64,000 nucleotides of DNA, from positions 1,178,001 to 1,242,000 of the forward strand of contig CM066295.1 in assembly GCA_033816765.1 (NCBI GenBank). Reading direction: 5' to 3'. Every line of letters begins with the position of its first letter. The first letter of the stretch is position 1. Shown piece by piece: positions 1 to 10,906 of this stretch. The DNA comes from Nothopassalora personata (taxonomy: Eukaryota > Ascomycota > Dothideomycetes > Mycosphaerellales > Mycosphaerellaceae). The translations under genes and the position numbers were made by a program. The notes under the pieces are model-generated. The model was not told the origin of the DNA, searched no databases, and worked only from the letters and a program-made list of their open reading frames with translations.

Positions 1-1462
1 CAGAAAGAGCAAGACTCTTGAGCAAGCTGCTCTGGAGCTACTTAGCGCAGCTTGCGTCGATAAGTCTTGTCGTGAAGCCATTGACCGATATTGCTCGCCT
101 TGGCTTCACGATTTAGCAGAAGAACGTAACGGCACACATCAAGCTCTTGCGGCTCTCGTACTTGCCAAAGTCAACGCCGAGTCGCAAGACAACATTACTG
201 CAAAACTTGCTGATCTGGTCTTGATCGGAGGCGACGGCGACCAAGCCATTGAAGGACTGGCTTACACTTCGTTGCAACCGAAGATCAAGGAGGACATTGC
301 TTCGAACCAACAGCTGCTCAAGCGACTAGTCGATGCCTTAAACGAGCGCCAAAGTGCTGCTTTCGGATGCCTTACCATATTCTCGAACTTGACGGTATAT
401 CGGCCTCTACAGACCGCTGAGCAGAAGAAGATGGCACAACTCAAGGCCTATGCCGCATCTCAGAAGCCAATTCCTGAAGATCCACTAGACAACGACTCAT
501 ATGTCACAGCTCGAGCAAAGAAGCTGCTCGATGCGGACGTTGTGCCTGCCTTGGTGGCCTGCTGTAAACAGACTAGCTCTCCAACCAACATTGCCATGGT
601 CGTTAGGATCTTACTTGCACTGTCAAAAGAACAGAAGTACCGAGCAAAGATGGCGCAACAAGGCGCTGCCAGATTGCTGCTTCAGATACGTGAGCGCGTA
701 GCCAAGACGGATAAGTCAACAGCAGAGGCCTCGACCATCGAGCGCAACGCATCGCACGCACTCGCGCGGCTACTTATCTCCGTCAATCCGGCTCATGTCT
801 TCTCTGCGACGCTACCAGTCTCAACTGCTGTCAGTGCTCTGATCCCACTGTTATCCTACGACACAGACAGCGAGCAGAGGGACCTGCTTCCTACCTTCGA
901 AAGTCTGCTAGCCTTGACGAACCTCGCCTCGATGGAAGACAACACGGCTCGTGACATGCAGATCCGCAATGCTTGGGACAAGCTGGAAGACTTACTTTTC
1001 TCGTCGAACACTCTCATCCAACGCGCTAGTGTGGAGCTAGTCTGCAACCTCATGGCCTCACCATCTGGCGTAGCGAAATTCGCCGATGGCTCCAAGGAAG
1101 CAAAGAAACGTATGCAGATCCTGCTGGCACTTGGTGATGTCGAAGATATGGCTACCAGACGTGCCGCTGGAGGTGCATTGGCAATGCTCACCGAGTGGGA
1201 CTCTGCTGTCACTGCAGTCCTGGACAAAGAGAGAGGTATCAGCGTTGTCATTGACATGTGTCAGGACGACAGTGATGAGATGAGGCATCGGGGGTTTGCG
1301 ATCCTCTTGAATGTGCTCAATGCACCGGGGGAGGTCGGAGAACGAGGATTAAAGGCTATCAAGGATGCTGACGGAGCTCAAGTACTTAAACAGGCACTTC
1401 GCAAGTCAAAGAGTCAAGAGGTGCTGGCACTTGGAGTGGAAGTCCTCAAGAAGCTGCAGTAG
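1..1462 (+). CDS. SHE4: She4/UNC-45-type myosin chaperone, 3' part
   Basis: One frame is open from base 2 to the TAG at 1460-1462 and continues beyond the left edge, so the 5' end of the gene is missing. The visible ~486 residues are all-helical, ARM/HEAT-like repeat sequence with many Leu/Ala-rich helices, such as the stretch around ALARLLISVNPAHVF. This resembles the UNC-45 central and UCS region of fungal She4/Rng3/Cro1. These proteins bind myosin heads and help fold type II and type V myosins, in actin organisation and cytokinesis. No intron is needed in the visible part. The family call rests on overall resemblance, not on a single diagnostic motif. A TTG at 221 could be mistaken for a start, but the frame is open upstream of it. 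Other ARM-repeat proteins are the main alternative. Confidence 0.72.
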   Translation, partial: RKSKTLEQAALELLSAACVDKSCREAIDRYCSPWLHDLAEERNGTHQALAALVLAKVNAESQDNITAKLADLVLIGGDGDQAIEGLAYTSLQPKIKEDIASNQQLLKRLVDALNERQSAAFGCLTIFSNLTVYRPLQTAEQKKMAQLKAYAASQKPIPEDPLDNDSYVTARAKKLLDADVVPALVACCKQTSSPTNIAMVVRILLALSKEQKYRAKMAQQGAARLLLQIRERVAKTDKSTAEASTIERNASHALARLLISVNPAHVFSATLPVSTAVSALIPLLSYDTDSEQRDLLPTFESLLALTNLASMEDNTARDMQIRNAWDKLEDLLFSSNTLIQRASVELVCNLMASPSGVAKFADGSKEAKKRMQILLALGDVEDMATRRAAGGALAMLTEWDSAVTAVLDKERGISVVIDMCQDDSDEMRHRGFAILLNVLNAPGEVGERGLKAIKDADGAQVLKQALRKSKSQEVLALGVEVLKKLQ

Positions 1463-1744
1463 CTGCATACTCCACACCTTGCAAGCAGTCAACTCCTTCC
1501 GCTGTACGACGCGTGTACAAGGCGTGCTGACAAACTTTGATAGGGTGCGTCTCCGCATCAGGGACCAGTACATCAATGCTCATACTTCGCTCCAAAGTCC
1601 CGCACCATTCCACCATCCCAAAATCTTTGACATACCACAAACACTGGCTGATCTACCTCGTACCATTCACCCGTCCTTCTTCCGGTCCCAACATCCCAAG
1701 AGAAAGCTCCAAATGGCCAGACGCCGCACAGCGCGAGTCCGATC

Positions 1745-2910
1745 TCTGACCGGGAATGGCGTCGACGGAATGGGCGCCCTGGCATCCAAGGACGAAGTGT
1801 CCTCCTCCCCGGCCTCGAAGCTCGCTCCACAGTACGTCAAACCACGCAAGATGGGAAACCTCATACCGACATTCCACCACAGCCCATCGTCCTTGGAACC
1901 ACACCTAAAGCTGTATCAGGTAAAGAAGTCAACAGCTACCTCCCTCTCATCGGGCAGCTTGGTCTTCAGAATGCCGCAGCTGCGCACGTGTCGCAAATGA
2001 CCGGAGGCGGAGCGCAATATTCTGGCCAGGAGAACTGTGCCATTACAGCACGGGAACTTTCCGGAGTTTTGAATACACTCTTCGCTACGGTGGAGCCTGA
2101 AGAGGGCCGACATATGTCGTGTTGATGAATGGGGTGAAACTCGTGGGCGCTGTGCCTTTCCTCTTTCCGTTGGACTTCCGAGCCGGAGAATTGGATTCCA
2201 TTGAAGATGGCAAGAAGAGAGATAGGCTGCGTACCACAGCAATACTACTGAGCTCACCTACGCTGCCATCGGGAATCTACTTGGACCATGACGACTGCCA
2301 TATCATAGCGGACATCTGCACCTCTCGCGATATCATCCTGCTCTACGATACTGCATTTCAACGACTTCTGTTCGACAATCGGCCGGTCATCCATCCTGCC
2401 TCGATCCCTGGGATGGAAGACCGAACCATTACGATCGAGAGCGCATCGAAGGAGCTGTGTATGATTGGATGGGCGCAGAGGCTGGATTGTCGGGCCTACC
2501 TAGGTGATGTCCGACATACAGCTGGTCGACAGGGTGAATATTGTGGTGCCTGTTGGGGTTGCTCAAAAAGCGACTCAAGCAGCGCTGGAAGTGTCTGACA
2601 AGGACCGTCGGGAATTCTCAGTGAAGCTTCAGGCTAGGCGAGCTCTTCTGATGGAGGAGCTAGAGGGACTGCCGGTGGGTGTCCTAGCTGGGGGTTGGTC
2701 TTTTGTCATGAAAGTCGAAGATGGAAAGGTAGCATCAACTGGGTTGACGAAGGTTGGAGATATATGTCACCTCAATGGACGGCTGGAGAGAAGGAAGTTC
2801 ACGGAAACCAGTTCATTCGATTCGTCTTCTCCAACGAGCCGTGCCACCGACTGAAGGGTATTGGCGCAAAAGTAGGAGCTGCGCTTGACTATCCTCACGT
2901 CGGAACATGA
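1745..2910 (+). pseudogene. Broken class I/II PLP-dependent aminotransferase gene
   Basis: Pieces of one fold-type I aminotransferase lie in order but in different frames. The segment at 1919-2110 reads with SYLPLIGQLGLQNAAAAHVS. The next, from about 2119 in another frame, contains YDTAFQRLLFDNRP and the PLP-lysine motif SASKELCMIGW (near 2440-2470). After a shift, RRGWIVGPT is followed by a TAG and then VMSDIQLVDRVNIVVPVG. The C-terminal piece is FIRFVFSNEPCHRLKGIG at 2811-2855. At least three frame changes and one nonsense codon are needed to read it, and none coincides with good splice sites, so the gene looks dead. GC content is ordinary, so this is not the RIP seen in the transposon island. 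Sequencing error is the main alternative. The 5' limit is uncertain. Confidence 0.78.
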
Positions 2911-2932
2911 CACAACAACTCAGAAGAATCAT

Positions 2933-3877
2933 CTAAGCCAACTTTCCCGGCACAAATGGGTGCCCCGCCGTCAACCCACCACAAACAGCCCAAGCCTGCC
3001 CATTAACATAACTGCTCTCATCACTCCCCAGAAACAACGCAACCCTCGCAATCTCATCCGCAATCCCACCCCTCATAAGCGGGTTCAACTGCCCAATCTT
3101 ATTCTCCGTCCCCCTCTCCCTCGCCATCTCGTACATCGGCGCCGTCATCCCCGTCTCAATGATACCCGGGCAAATGGCATTACACCTGATCCCTGTTCCA
3201 GAGAGCTGATAACAGCTGGTCTGGACGATGCTGACGACTGCTGCCTTCGAGGCGGAATAGTCTGTTGCGCCCGCATTGGAGCGCAGGCCAGCGGAGGAGG
3301 CAGTTCCGATGATGGAGCCGGATGGGTAGGGTTTGGAGGATGAAGTTTTGAGCATCCCGCGGGCTCCGTGCTTCACTGCGAGGAAGACTGACAGGGCATT
3401 GATGCGCATTGTGGTCATGAAGTCGTCCGCAGAAGATTCAAGGACGGACTTTGGCAGCACGCTGATGCCGGCGTTGGCGAAGAAGATGTCGACGCGGCCG
3501 TATTTCTCAAGTGCATCGTTGACGATGCCTTCGACATCTTTCTCCTCGCCAGCATCGACTTGCTTTGTATGGACCTCGGTTCCGGGGTAGAGCTTGTTGA
3601 TCTCACGTTTGTGGGTTTCCAGGTGTTCTGTGTTTAGATCGCAGAGGAAGATGGCTTTGGCTTCGTTGTTGGCATAGTGATGAGCAGTGGCGCGTCCTAT
3701 GCCCAGTGGCGAATTTGCTCCTGTTACGATAATGACTTTGCCCTTGACGCGTGGTCCTTTGGAGTCTCCGGCTATTGTTGGGATGGTGGGAATATCTTCG
3801 AATGTGCCTGTGCTGCGTGGACGATTGATGAGCTGCTCGCTGAGGGCTTGCACTCGTTTCTTTGCAGCGGATGTCAT
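2933..3877 (-). CDS. Short-chain dehydrogenase/reductase (classical SDR)
   Basis: Single-exon 314-residue protein of the classical SDR fold, an NAD(P)-dependent oxidoreductase whose substrate cannot be told from sequence. Visible are the cofactor-binding glycine motif TGANSPLGIG (about residues 53-62), an acidic residue after the second strand (LCDLN, suggesting NAD rather than NADP), the structural NAG motif (FANAGIS), and the catalytic Ser...YSASK (about residues 207-211). A PG motif follows (CPGIIETGM). The first ~45 residues before the Rossmann fold are longer than in minimal SDRs. No targeting signal is obvious. It lies tail to tail with the broken aminotransferase gene, with only ~20 bp between them. 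All key residues are present, so it should be active. Confidence 0.88.
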   Translation of the reverse strand: MTSAAKKRVQALSEQLINRPRSTGTFEDIPTIPTIAGDSKGPRVKGKVIIVTGANSPLGIGRATAHHYANNEAKAIFLCDLNTEHLETHKREINKLYPGTEVHTKQVDAGEEKDVEGIVNDALEKYGRVDIFFANAGISVLPKSVLESSADDFMTTMRINALSVFLAVKHGARGMLKTSSSKPYPSGSIIGTASSAGLRSNAGATDYSASKAAVVSIVQTSCYQLSGTGIRCNAICPGIIETGMTAPMYEMARERGTENKIGQLNPLMRGGIADEIARVALFLGSDESSYVNGQAWAVCGGLTAGHPFVPGKLA

Positions 3878-4296
3878 GATTGAACCACGGCTTTCTACAG
3901 TCCGGCCAAAGACTTGCTGTTGATTTAATGGTCTTCCTCGCTGATATGGTGATGAGACAGATGTGTCCTATGATTTTTACCGGCGCTGATGATGTGTAGT
4001 GCAGACCGAGGGGGAAGTGATCACCTCGGCACAGCTCCATGGCCCCAGCCACGAAGTTCAATTCCGAGGGTTTCTCATATCGCAGAACCACAACGACCCG
4101 TGCCCCACTCGAGGCTGAGCGTGTTCACGATGTTCTCAGCGTTATGGACACAGTACAGCACGCCGTGAGGGCCGGTAGGTGCAAAAGACAAGGCAAGTGA
4201 AGGAAGCGGCGAAATGTTTTTCCTTGCAGATTCATCCGCCCATCAACGCGGCATAGCGAACATTTTGTTACGATTCGCCGCAGCTGGACTTTCACG
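3878..4296. other. Intergenic, 419 bp
   Basis: Lies between the start of the SDR gene (minus) and the start of the broken DUF3292-like gene (plus). It would hold both divergent promoters. I see no supported gene, RNA or repeat in it. Confidence 0.5.
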
Positions 4297-6600
4297 ATGG
4301 CTGCCATCAAGGATGAAAGCTCTCTAGAAAAGTGCGCGACCGCCTTGGCCACCATGATAGCGAAGCAGATGCGGCAAAGGACGGCCAGCTGGAGAAGCCA
4401 TTCTCACTAGACGACCAGAACAATTCTCACATCGACAATGAGGACGAAGGAGAAAGTTCGAAGCTCGAGGCTCTGAAGAGCAAGGCCAGCTCTATCAAAT
4501 GTGCGATGGTCCACCCTCGTCAGACCTTCAAGGAACGTCCGCTAAAGACGCTTGCCAATCAATTCATACTTATCGAGAGGCCATGGCTGGAGGACGAGTA
4601 GAAGGCCGACCAGAAGTTAGAGGAGGCCTACGAGGCGCTGCGGCTTGCTAACAAAGACTTGCGGCAGCAGCCACGGAATGCAATCCTGCTGACCTGTGTT
4701 CGTCAGGCGGAAAGTCGTATCACCGAACTGCAACGGAAGAGGGAAGAGCTTGAAGTGGCTTGGCATATGTCGCGCCATGTTCGCCGAGCTCGTGTGGTTT
4801 GTCATGCAATGTCTATGCCTTCGAAAGATGCCCTCGAGTATCGCAAGGTCGACAGCAATGACCAACATGAGCGGTTCTTGTGGATTAAATGGCCTGGGCA
4901 CGTATGTATCATGGGTTGCAAGATGGTACACAGATTTTCACTGACACATTGCTAGCTGGCACTGTACGGCTTTCAGAATTCTGCACAGAATTCCTTCCCC
5001 CTACGAACGACCTGCCCTACAGCCGACAAGAACTGATTCGTGCATTTGAACGTCTCCTTGTCACCTCCCAAGGCCTCCAGTACTGGTGGAAGCGTGTCCG
5101 ATACGTCTATAGCTGGGAAGATCCTTGGTCGACCACCAAGTGGTTCTTGCTATATCTTGTATTTCTGAAGACAGGCAGGGTACTTCATGACGTTTTATGT
5201 AAGTTCTCGTGTATGCTAGCAATCATGCTTTTGCTCATACTTCTTAGTGCTCTTAGCTTCTCTATTCATACGTATCAAACATGGACGGGAAGCATAGTCG
5301 ACGCTGGTTGCTCGACTCCGCAAAGCGTGCAGACCAGACTCATGGTCGCGCAGTCATGCTATCTAAGCTTATCATTCGCCACGGTCAAGACGCCTGGTTC
5401 GAACCAGTTATGGAAGAGATAGGGCCACCTTCCTGGATCTGGCCCAATTCCTTGAGGTTGCCAACAACTATTATATGTGGCGCAACAGGTCCGTCGGGAT
5501 GTACAGATGCTTCAGATATATATGTCTTGTTCTGGTCTGCGCCATGCCGAGCATTGAGTTCAGCATCAAGGTGTTCTGGCTGTCGTGTGGTCATTTCTTC
5601 TTCATGGCAAGGCCCATTGCTAGCCTATACCCAAGGTTTCGACATGCCCTGGATCCCCTCAGGTGGCTATATTGGAGCAATGTGACTCAATTCGAATTCT
5701 GCTCCCTGTGGCTGAGAACTCATGCGTCTGACATACGGACACGGAGCCCACAAGCGGACTACGATGGTGATCTGAAGGCATTCGACGGCTCAGACTCGGA
5801 GGACATGTTTCATGCCTGTTTTGATGATGCGTGCGCCGGGTCAAAGGTCAATCAATCCCCAAATCAGGACATTCACGAGGCAGCAATTATGTCTTGGCTA
5901 GCGCACTGTAAAGGACGCCGTGGTCGGCTCAAGGTACGCGCCGTATGCTACGCTTCGTGAATCGTGGAATCGTGGACAGCGACACGATCTGGTCGCGACC
6001 TCTGGACGAACTGTTGGAGCTGCAGAAGCTTTGTGTTCCACTCACCGACATGCCGACGCCAGGACCTTCTGTGACCAAGCGGCGTTGAGTGTGCTGTGGA
6101 TGAGACCAGAGAAGCTGCTCGCTTTCAACACCATGAAAGAAGTCCCCCACGATCACGGTCTGCGCGATGAGGATGTGCTATACGGTAGGCATGAGCATGC
6201 GCGGGATGAGGCTTTTGACGCAATCAATGGATTCAGTGCTATGGTTTGACAAGAGCTACAACCTGAAGTCCGGTCCAAGGTCAATCAAACGTTCTGCAGA
6301 TAATAGCGTAGTGCTTTCTACTGGGACGCGGAGATTGGCGGCACTTACGACTGATTTCTGGCACCATATCTCTGGTGATCACAAGGCATTTACAGTTCTG
6401 TCAATGGGATTCCGTTCGCGCTACGACCAGTGTACCTCGTCGTACGCGTGTGCATTAATAATGTCATGCGAGGTGCAGAAACTTTCAATAGTCGGATGCC
6501 TGGAATCTTATCACGAATTGATGCAAAGGTTGGGCCATCGCGTATGATCCGTGTCCACTCCGAGCATCCGGCCGTTTTGGTACAAAATCTGCTGTGTTGC
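4297..6600 (+). pseudogene. Broken DUF3292-like fungal membrane protein gene
   Basis: The ATG at 4297 opens MAAIKDESSLEK and then needs a frame change to continue as VRDRLGHHDSEAD. That frame meets a TAG at 4599-4601 but resumes as KADQKLEEAYEALRLANKDL. From 4889 another frame gives AFERLLVTSQGLQYWWKRV and YSWEDPWSTTKWFLLYLVF. An apparently intact intron lies at 5199-5247 (GTAAGT...TTAG). Later pieces in other frames are LLDSAKRADQTHGRAVM and a hydrophobic stretch before DPLRWLYWSN (about 5640-5680). The order and the YSW-(D/E)-P plus hydrophobic-segment arrangement resemble the fungal DUF3292 family of unknown function. At least four lesions mark it as a pseudogene. Its 3' limit is vague. 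The family name is a moderate-confidence recognition. Confidence 0.55.
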
Positions 6601-7534
6601 ACACGTGTGTCGCGAGATTCGATCTAGCAGCTCCTGTGAAAATTGATAGAAACATTCCAACCAGATCATCAGTCTAGAATCCTGCTGACTTGCCAAGACC
6701 AAGACAAGAACAAAGAAGTTTGTGCTAAGCGAGGTCTAGAGCGCCGTCTGAGATTGAGGGTCCAATATTCAACCAGTGGGCAGATCCGTTTTCATTTTCG
6801 CCCAACACACAAGCTTTCCTTTCCTGCACGTCGAAAGCCTCAACGTCGAAGGCTTGTCGAGAGAGTGTGGCAGCCTCACTATCAATAACAATTTCGTGGA
6901 GGACAGCAGTTCCCGTCAGCGGTGACACAAACGAATTCAGACTGATTGCGTCGTTGAGCAAGGGTTGGGTGTTGTCTGTAACGTGGGTTCGTGGCTCCGA
7001 GAGACCAGCAAATGTCTGCGATCTTCGCCAAAGCTGCATTGCGAATCCTCCACAACAGCTTGGTCGTCAATAGCTGCCCTTGACCGGACATCAGCGTCAA
7101 ACCTCACAGGCATAGCTCGCTGTTGTTCGTCCGCAGTCCTCCGCACCGCAAGGTGCTCGTGGCCTGCTGTCGTCCTTCGTCTAGTCTTCTGCGGCATGGC
7201 GCGTTTTGCCTCTGCCAACGTGGACCCAACCCGCCTGATGTGCTACCAGAAAGGGTTAGGAGGCGGCACTTGCATCTGGTCACTTGCAGGGGCTCGAGAC
7301 GCATCTTTCTGCGGCGCGAGACCCTTTGAGACCCTCGCGACCACTACAAAACTTGGTGCGAGGGAGGGGTCTGTATGGGTCACGTTAGTATATCGCCTTC
7401 TCCCGCCTCGACCCTCTCTGAACCATTTTTCGCCTGAAGCTCTCTCGTGGTGCTCCTGCTATACGAACGATCAACAGGCACACTGACAACAACCATCAAC
7501 TGACATCGACTAATCAACGACCACTCCCACCATC
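6601..7534. other. Stretch without supported gene
   Basis: Only short overlapping reading frames without recognisable domains. The last ~60 bp before 7535 are pyrimidine- and CA-rich and look like the 5' leader of the small gene that follows. Confidence 0.4.
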
Positions 7535-7789
7535 ATGACTTCCTCCAAGTTTGTCGAAATCCTCGACACCTCGGATGCTCCATATTCGCAAGCCAATGTT
7601 AGCCTGGACAATGTCCTCGCGGAGACCCGCAGACGATCACAGTCGGAAACAAGCCTGAACAGTAATCGGGCGAGCGACAGATCGGTCTCGCCAACATCAG
7701 CGTCGCCCTCAAGCACCTTCTATGGTCAGCCAACACAGCCAGTGAAGACTATACTCCGAGGCTTTTCGATCAGAAAGAACAAGTCATGA
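7535..7789 (+). CDS. Small Ser-rich hypothetical protein
   Basis: An 84-residue single-exon frame. The ATG sits in a typical fungal context (CCCACCATCATGAC) after a CA/CT-rich leader. The product is Ser/Thr- and Arg-rich with a basic end (SIRKNKS) and a predicted disordered middle (SDRSVSPTSASPSS). No domain, signal peptide or membrane segment is visible and I do not recognise it. The SP/TP-like sites could be phosphorylated, which is only inference. Evidence for a gene is the start context and the biased composition. A chance frame is possible. Confidence 0.4.
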   Translation: MTSSKFVEILDTSDAPYSQANVSLDNVLAETRRRSQSETSLNSNRASDRSVSPTSASPSSTFYGQPTQPVKTILRGFSIRKNKS

Positions 7790-9732
7790 ACAAGACTTTT
7801 ATTTCACTTGTCATTGCGGAGCCACCATCGACTATTCGACAACTCGCGCACAATCGCAACATCGTTTTTGTTTACGACGATCTATATGAGCATTCGACTG
7901 AGCTCGACTGGCCTGGTCACACCATGATGGGCCTCCTCAGCGAATCGTCAGCAATACCTCAACGATATAATGCCAACGAAGCACACTGAGACGACCTTTG
8001 CTCGAAAGCATGAGCACTACTACACTCATGCACGCCACGTACCACTCCTGCAACAGATTGCCCCACCCTATGGGTTCCGTTGTGCCTAGCGAGATGCGTT
8101 TCATCGAGCCATCTATCCTTCGAGCAGATCCTGGAGCTATGCGATCGTCTACTGCTCAAGTGAGCACCACCGACCGCATCAGATGATCTACAAGGCAGCA
8201 TAGCATGGCTTACAAACAGCTCAGGAATCGCTGAGTGGTCGGGTAGCTATGGACAGACGGTCGCACCGACGACGGACCTGTGTCTAATTGAATTAGCAGC
8301 ATGTGAGACTACGTCACATGGTGGCTGGGATAGATTCGATCGAGATGCGTTATAGCTCCAAATGATGAGTGACGATCAGGCATAGGCCTGGTTGTGAAAT
8401 GAAATGCAATACCATAACGCGAGAAGCAGTCTTTCTTACAACATTTTAAGGCAGTGATTCCAGAGTACCATTTGCCTGATCAACATCGCTTGAGTTGCAG
8501 CCTATCGAACACTACCAACAGTCGTCGAAGTCACCAAGCTCCAAGCTACGGACCAAACCGCGAACACGAAAAAGCTCCATACCGACCTTGCAATAATGAC
8601 CGGCATAGACAGCTCCACCCTGTCAGCACTTCAAGCTGCAAGCCGGGGGCTACAGTACTGTACAGTAGAGTGCTGGTTTTTGAGGCGGCCTGAGCCGTGC
8701 GCCGGCGCTAGCCGCGCGGCACGCGCCCGTATTGACGTATCCGCGCGTAATATCACCTTCTCGAAACACCTAGAAGCTAGGCCTAATGGAAGCATATAAT
8801 GCCCGCTGCCGCCCGCACTAGTGTAATGTACGATTCAGTCCCCCTCAGAAATCAGCACTGTACTGTACTACCTACACCGATGTTTCTTCTGCGCTGCTTG
8901 AGCCTGCTTCCACGTAGACATCTGGCCGCCTCCAACAATCATTTCCACAACATCGAAAGGTTAGTGAAACGAGAGCTGTTCCGCGATTCCCACCACAGTG
9001 ACTCGATGCGCTCGGTTCTTGCTGCCAGAGCAGAAAGGATTCAAACAACAATCACAGACCCGAGTCTCTACACTTACGGCATGCCGACATCCGAGTCGTT
9101 GCGAGGAGTGTCTGTATCTTAAATCTGAGCGCTTCAGACGGACATGAAATCGCCGTGCTGTGGCCTGCGAAGAGGATGATTTGAGAAATTCCTGTTCTGC
9201 AGCATGATGCGAGAACACATGTGACCTGGCGTCGTGTCTTCGCATACGCAAGTGCAAAAACGCGCGTTCGAAGCCTGCGAGTGACTCGCACGAGCTCCCT
9301 GGATACCAAGACTAGTGATGCAGCACACATTCCTGTCGCACGTCATTGATAGTGACGTGATGAGATGTCTTGTTGTGTAGCAGGTTTGTAAGGTATTCTT
9401 TCAGGGTGCGTGTTTGTGTGATGGGAGGAGATCTTTGCACCTTCCCGCGCTCGTGCCAATGCTTACCACCAAGATGCTCACACGGTTGATAACCTGCGAA
9501 GTGCCAAGATGTTATCGTGTTTTGGAACGTGGGAAGACGGAACGTGGATGTCACGTTCTATGCAGGGTCGAGTTTGAGACTGGAGGTGGCAGCTGTCAAG
9601 GCAGGATCGTCTCAGATATGAGAGTGATCGTGGAGGTATCCTTGTTGGGCTTCGTCTGGTAAAGACGGCCTATTCCGGTAATCCAATCTCATCCAGGGAC
9701 CTTCCTTGACAGCTCGACAAATTTGCACAGCA
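7790..9732. other. Long intergenic stretch, 1.9 kb
   Basis: No coding frame here looks real. The stretch holds a GC-rich patch at about 8695-8755 and two copies of a palindromic motif, TACAGTACTGTACAGTA at 8651-8667 and a partial copy (ACTGTACTGTACTA) near 8860. The right part would contain the 3' region of the gene at 9733-10530. Confidence 0.4.
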
Positions 9733-10530
9733 TTACTTCCCCGTAACAGCATCGTATACATTCTCAACCCCCTCGACAGCCTCCAACAACAACCCAACCG
9801 GCCTCGCAAACTGCTCCCATTCCCTATACGTCATCTCCGAGGGCTCCGGCACCTGCACCGGACTCACGGGCCTCCCACAATACCGCTTCAACAAAAGACA
9901 CCAGCCCTGAATCTGCTCTCTATAATCCGGAGCCCCAAACGCCCCATCTCTCTCAGGAAGCGTTCGTACTGTATAGTTCTTCGTCTCGCGCCCCAGCTCC
10001 GGGTCGAAAATCCATTCTATCTCAGGTGGATCACGATCGTCGTCGCGCCAGAGAAATCTCAGGTCTGGAGAGACCAGTTCGTCAGGAGGTATGCCGCCGG
10101 CTGTGAAGTCGTGGCGGAGCTTGGGACGATCTGGAGTTGGAAGGCTCAGGAGTCTTCGGTTTGGTGAGGGGAGGATGATGTCTCCTTTGCGGTATGCTCT
10201 TCGGACTCGCTTCCTTACTTTGTCCACGAGACCATCGGCGTCGGTGCTAAGGTCGCTGGGATGATTGTCACTTGGAAAGGTTATGTCGCCTTTGCGGCGC
10301 GTGCTTCGATTCCGTCGTTTCGCGAGGTTTGATGTACCATCGGTAATGTTGCTAACATCGCTGGCATGGCTATCTCTCTTCCTCTTCGTGCCCGCTTGTG
10401 GAATGCTAGTACATTCCAGTCCTGTCGGGGAGGAAAGGTCTCGCGCTTTCTCCGTAGGACACAACAATGTCCTGAGGTTATATGGCGTAGATTGAGCTCG
10501 GCGCGTGGTTGTGATTTTCGTTATAGCCAT
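9733..10530 (-). CDS. Hypothetical protein, basic disordered N-terminus
   Basis: Single-exon 265-residue protein. The first half is basic and low in hydrophobics, with nuclear-localisation-like clusters (GTKRKRDS, RKRVRRAYRKGD), and a short element is repeated twice (RRKGDITFPS and YRKGDIILPS). The second half is more folded-looking and contains DLRFLWRDDDRDPPEIEW and EMTYREWEQFARPVGLLLEA. I recognise no family. The composition and length support a real gene and nuclear location is an inference. The start is the first ATG (10530) of the frame. Confidence 0.6.
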   Translation of the reverse strand: MAITKITTTRRAQSTPYNLRTLLCPTEKARDLSSPTGLECTSIPQAGTKRKRDSHASDVSNITDGTSNLAKRRNRSTRRKGDITFPSDNHPSDLSTDADGLVDKVRKRVRRAYRKGDIILPSPNRRLLSLPTPDRPKLRHDFTAGGIPPDELVSPDLRFLWRDDDRDPPEIEWIFDPELGRETKNYTVRTLPERDGAFGAPDYREQIQGWCLLLKRYCGRPVSPVQVPEPSEMTYREWEQFARPVGLLLEAVEGVENVYDAVTGK

Positions 10531-10906
10531 TGCCTGAGGATGTAGGTGGTCTAGCAGGCTGTGCCGCCTTGCGAACGTGACAGATCGAGCTCAAAATTCG
10601 CAGCAACCAAGATGGATAGCAGCGTTTCTTTGACAAACGCCGACAAGAATGCACGTCTGAGACAAAGCACCCATAAGACTACACGATCTCGAACAGCGGC
10701 ATGTAAAGGCAGTGTGCTAAGAACAAAGATGTCTTCCACATTGACCGAATCCAGAGAGATGATTCCCATTGGGAAAGTAGACCGGTTTTCGAATACGCCA
10801 GACGTCGTGGTTACACCATGCGCATGCAGCTAGCCGGCTGGACAATCAAGTCATTCAAACGGCTATGCGTTGGTTCCGCTCATGTCACAGGCAATCAGGG
10901 CGAGAA
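10531..10906. other. Intergenic, 376 bp
   Basis: Lies between the start of the hypothetical gene and the stop of the seven-TM gene. No supported feature. Confidence 0.4.

Noticed and set aside
5385..5415. GGTTCGAACC palindrome, like a tRNA T-loop
   Set aside because: Lies in the readable part of the broken DUF3292-like gene; no cloverleaf.
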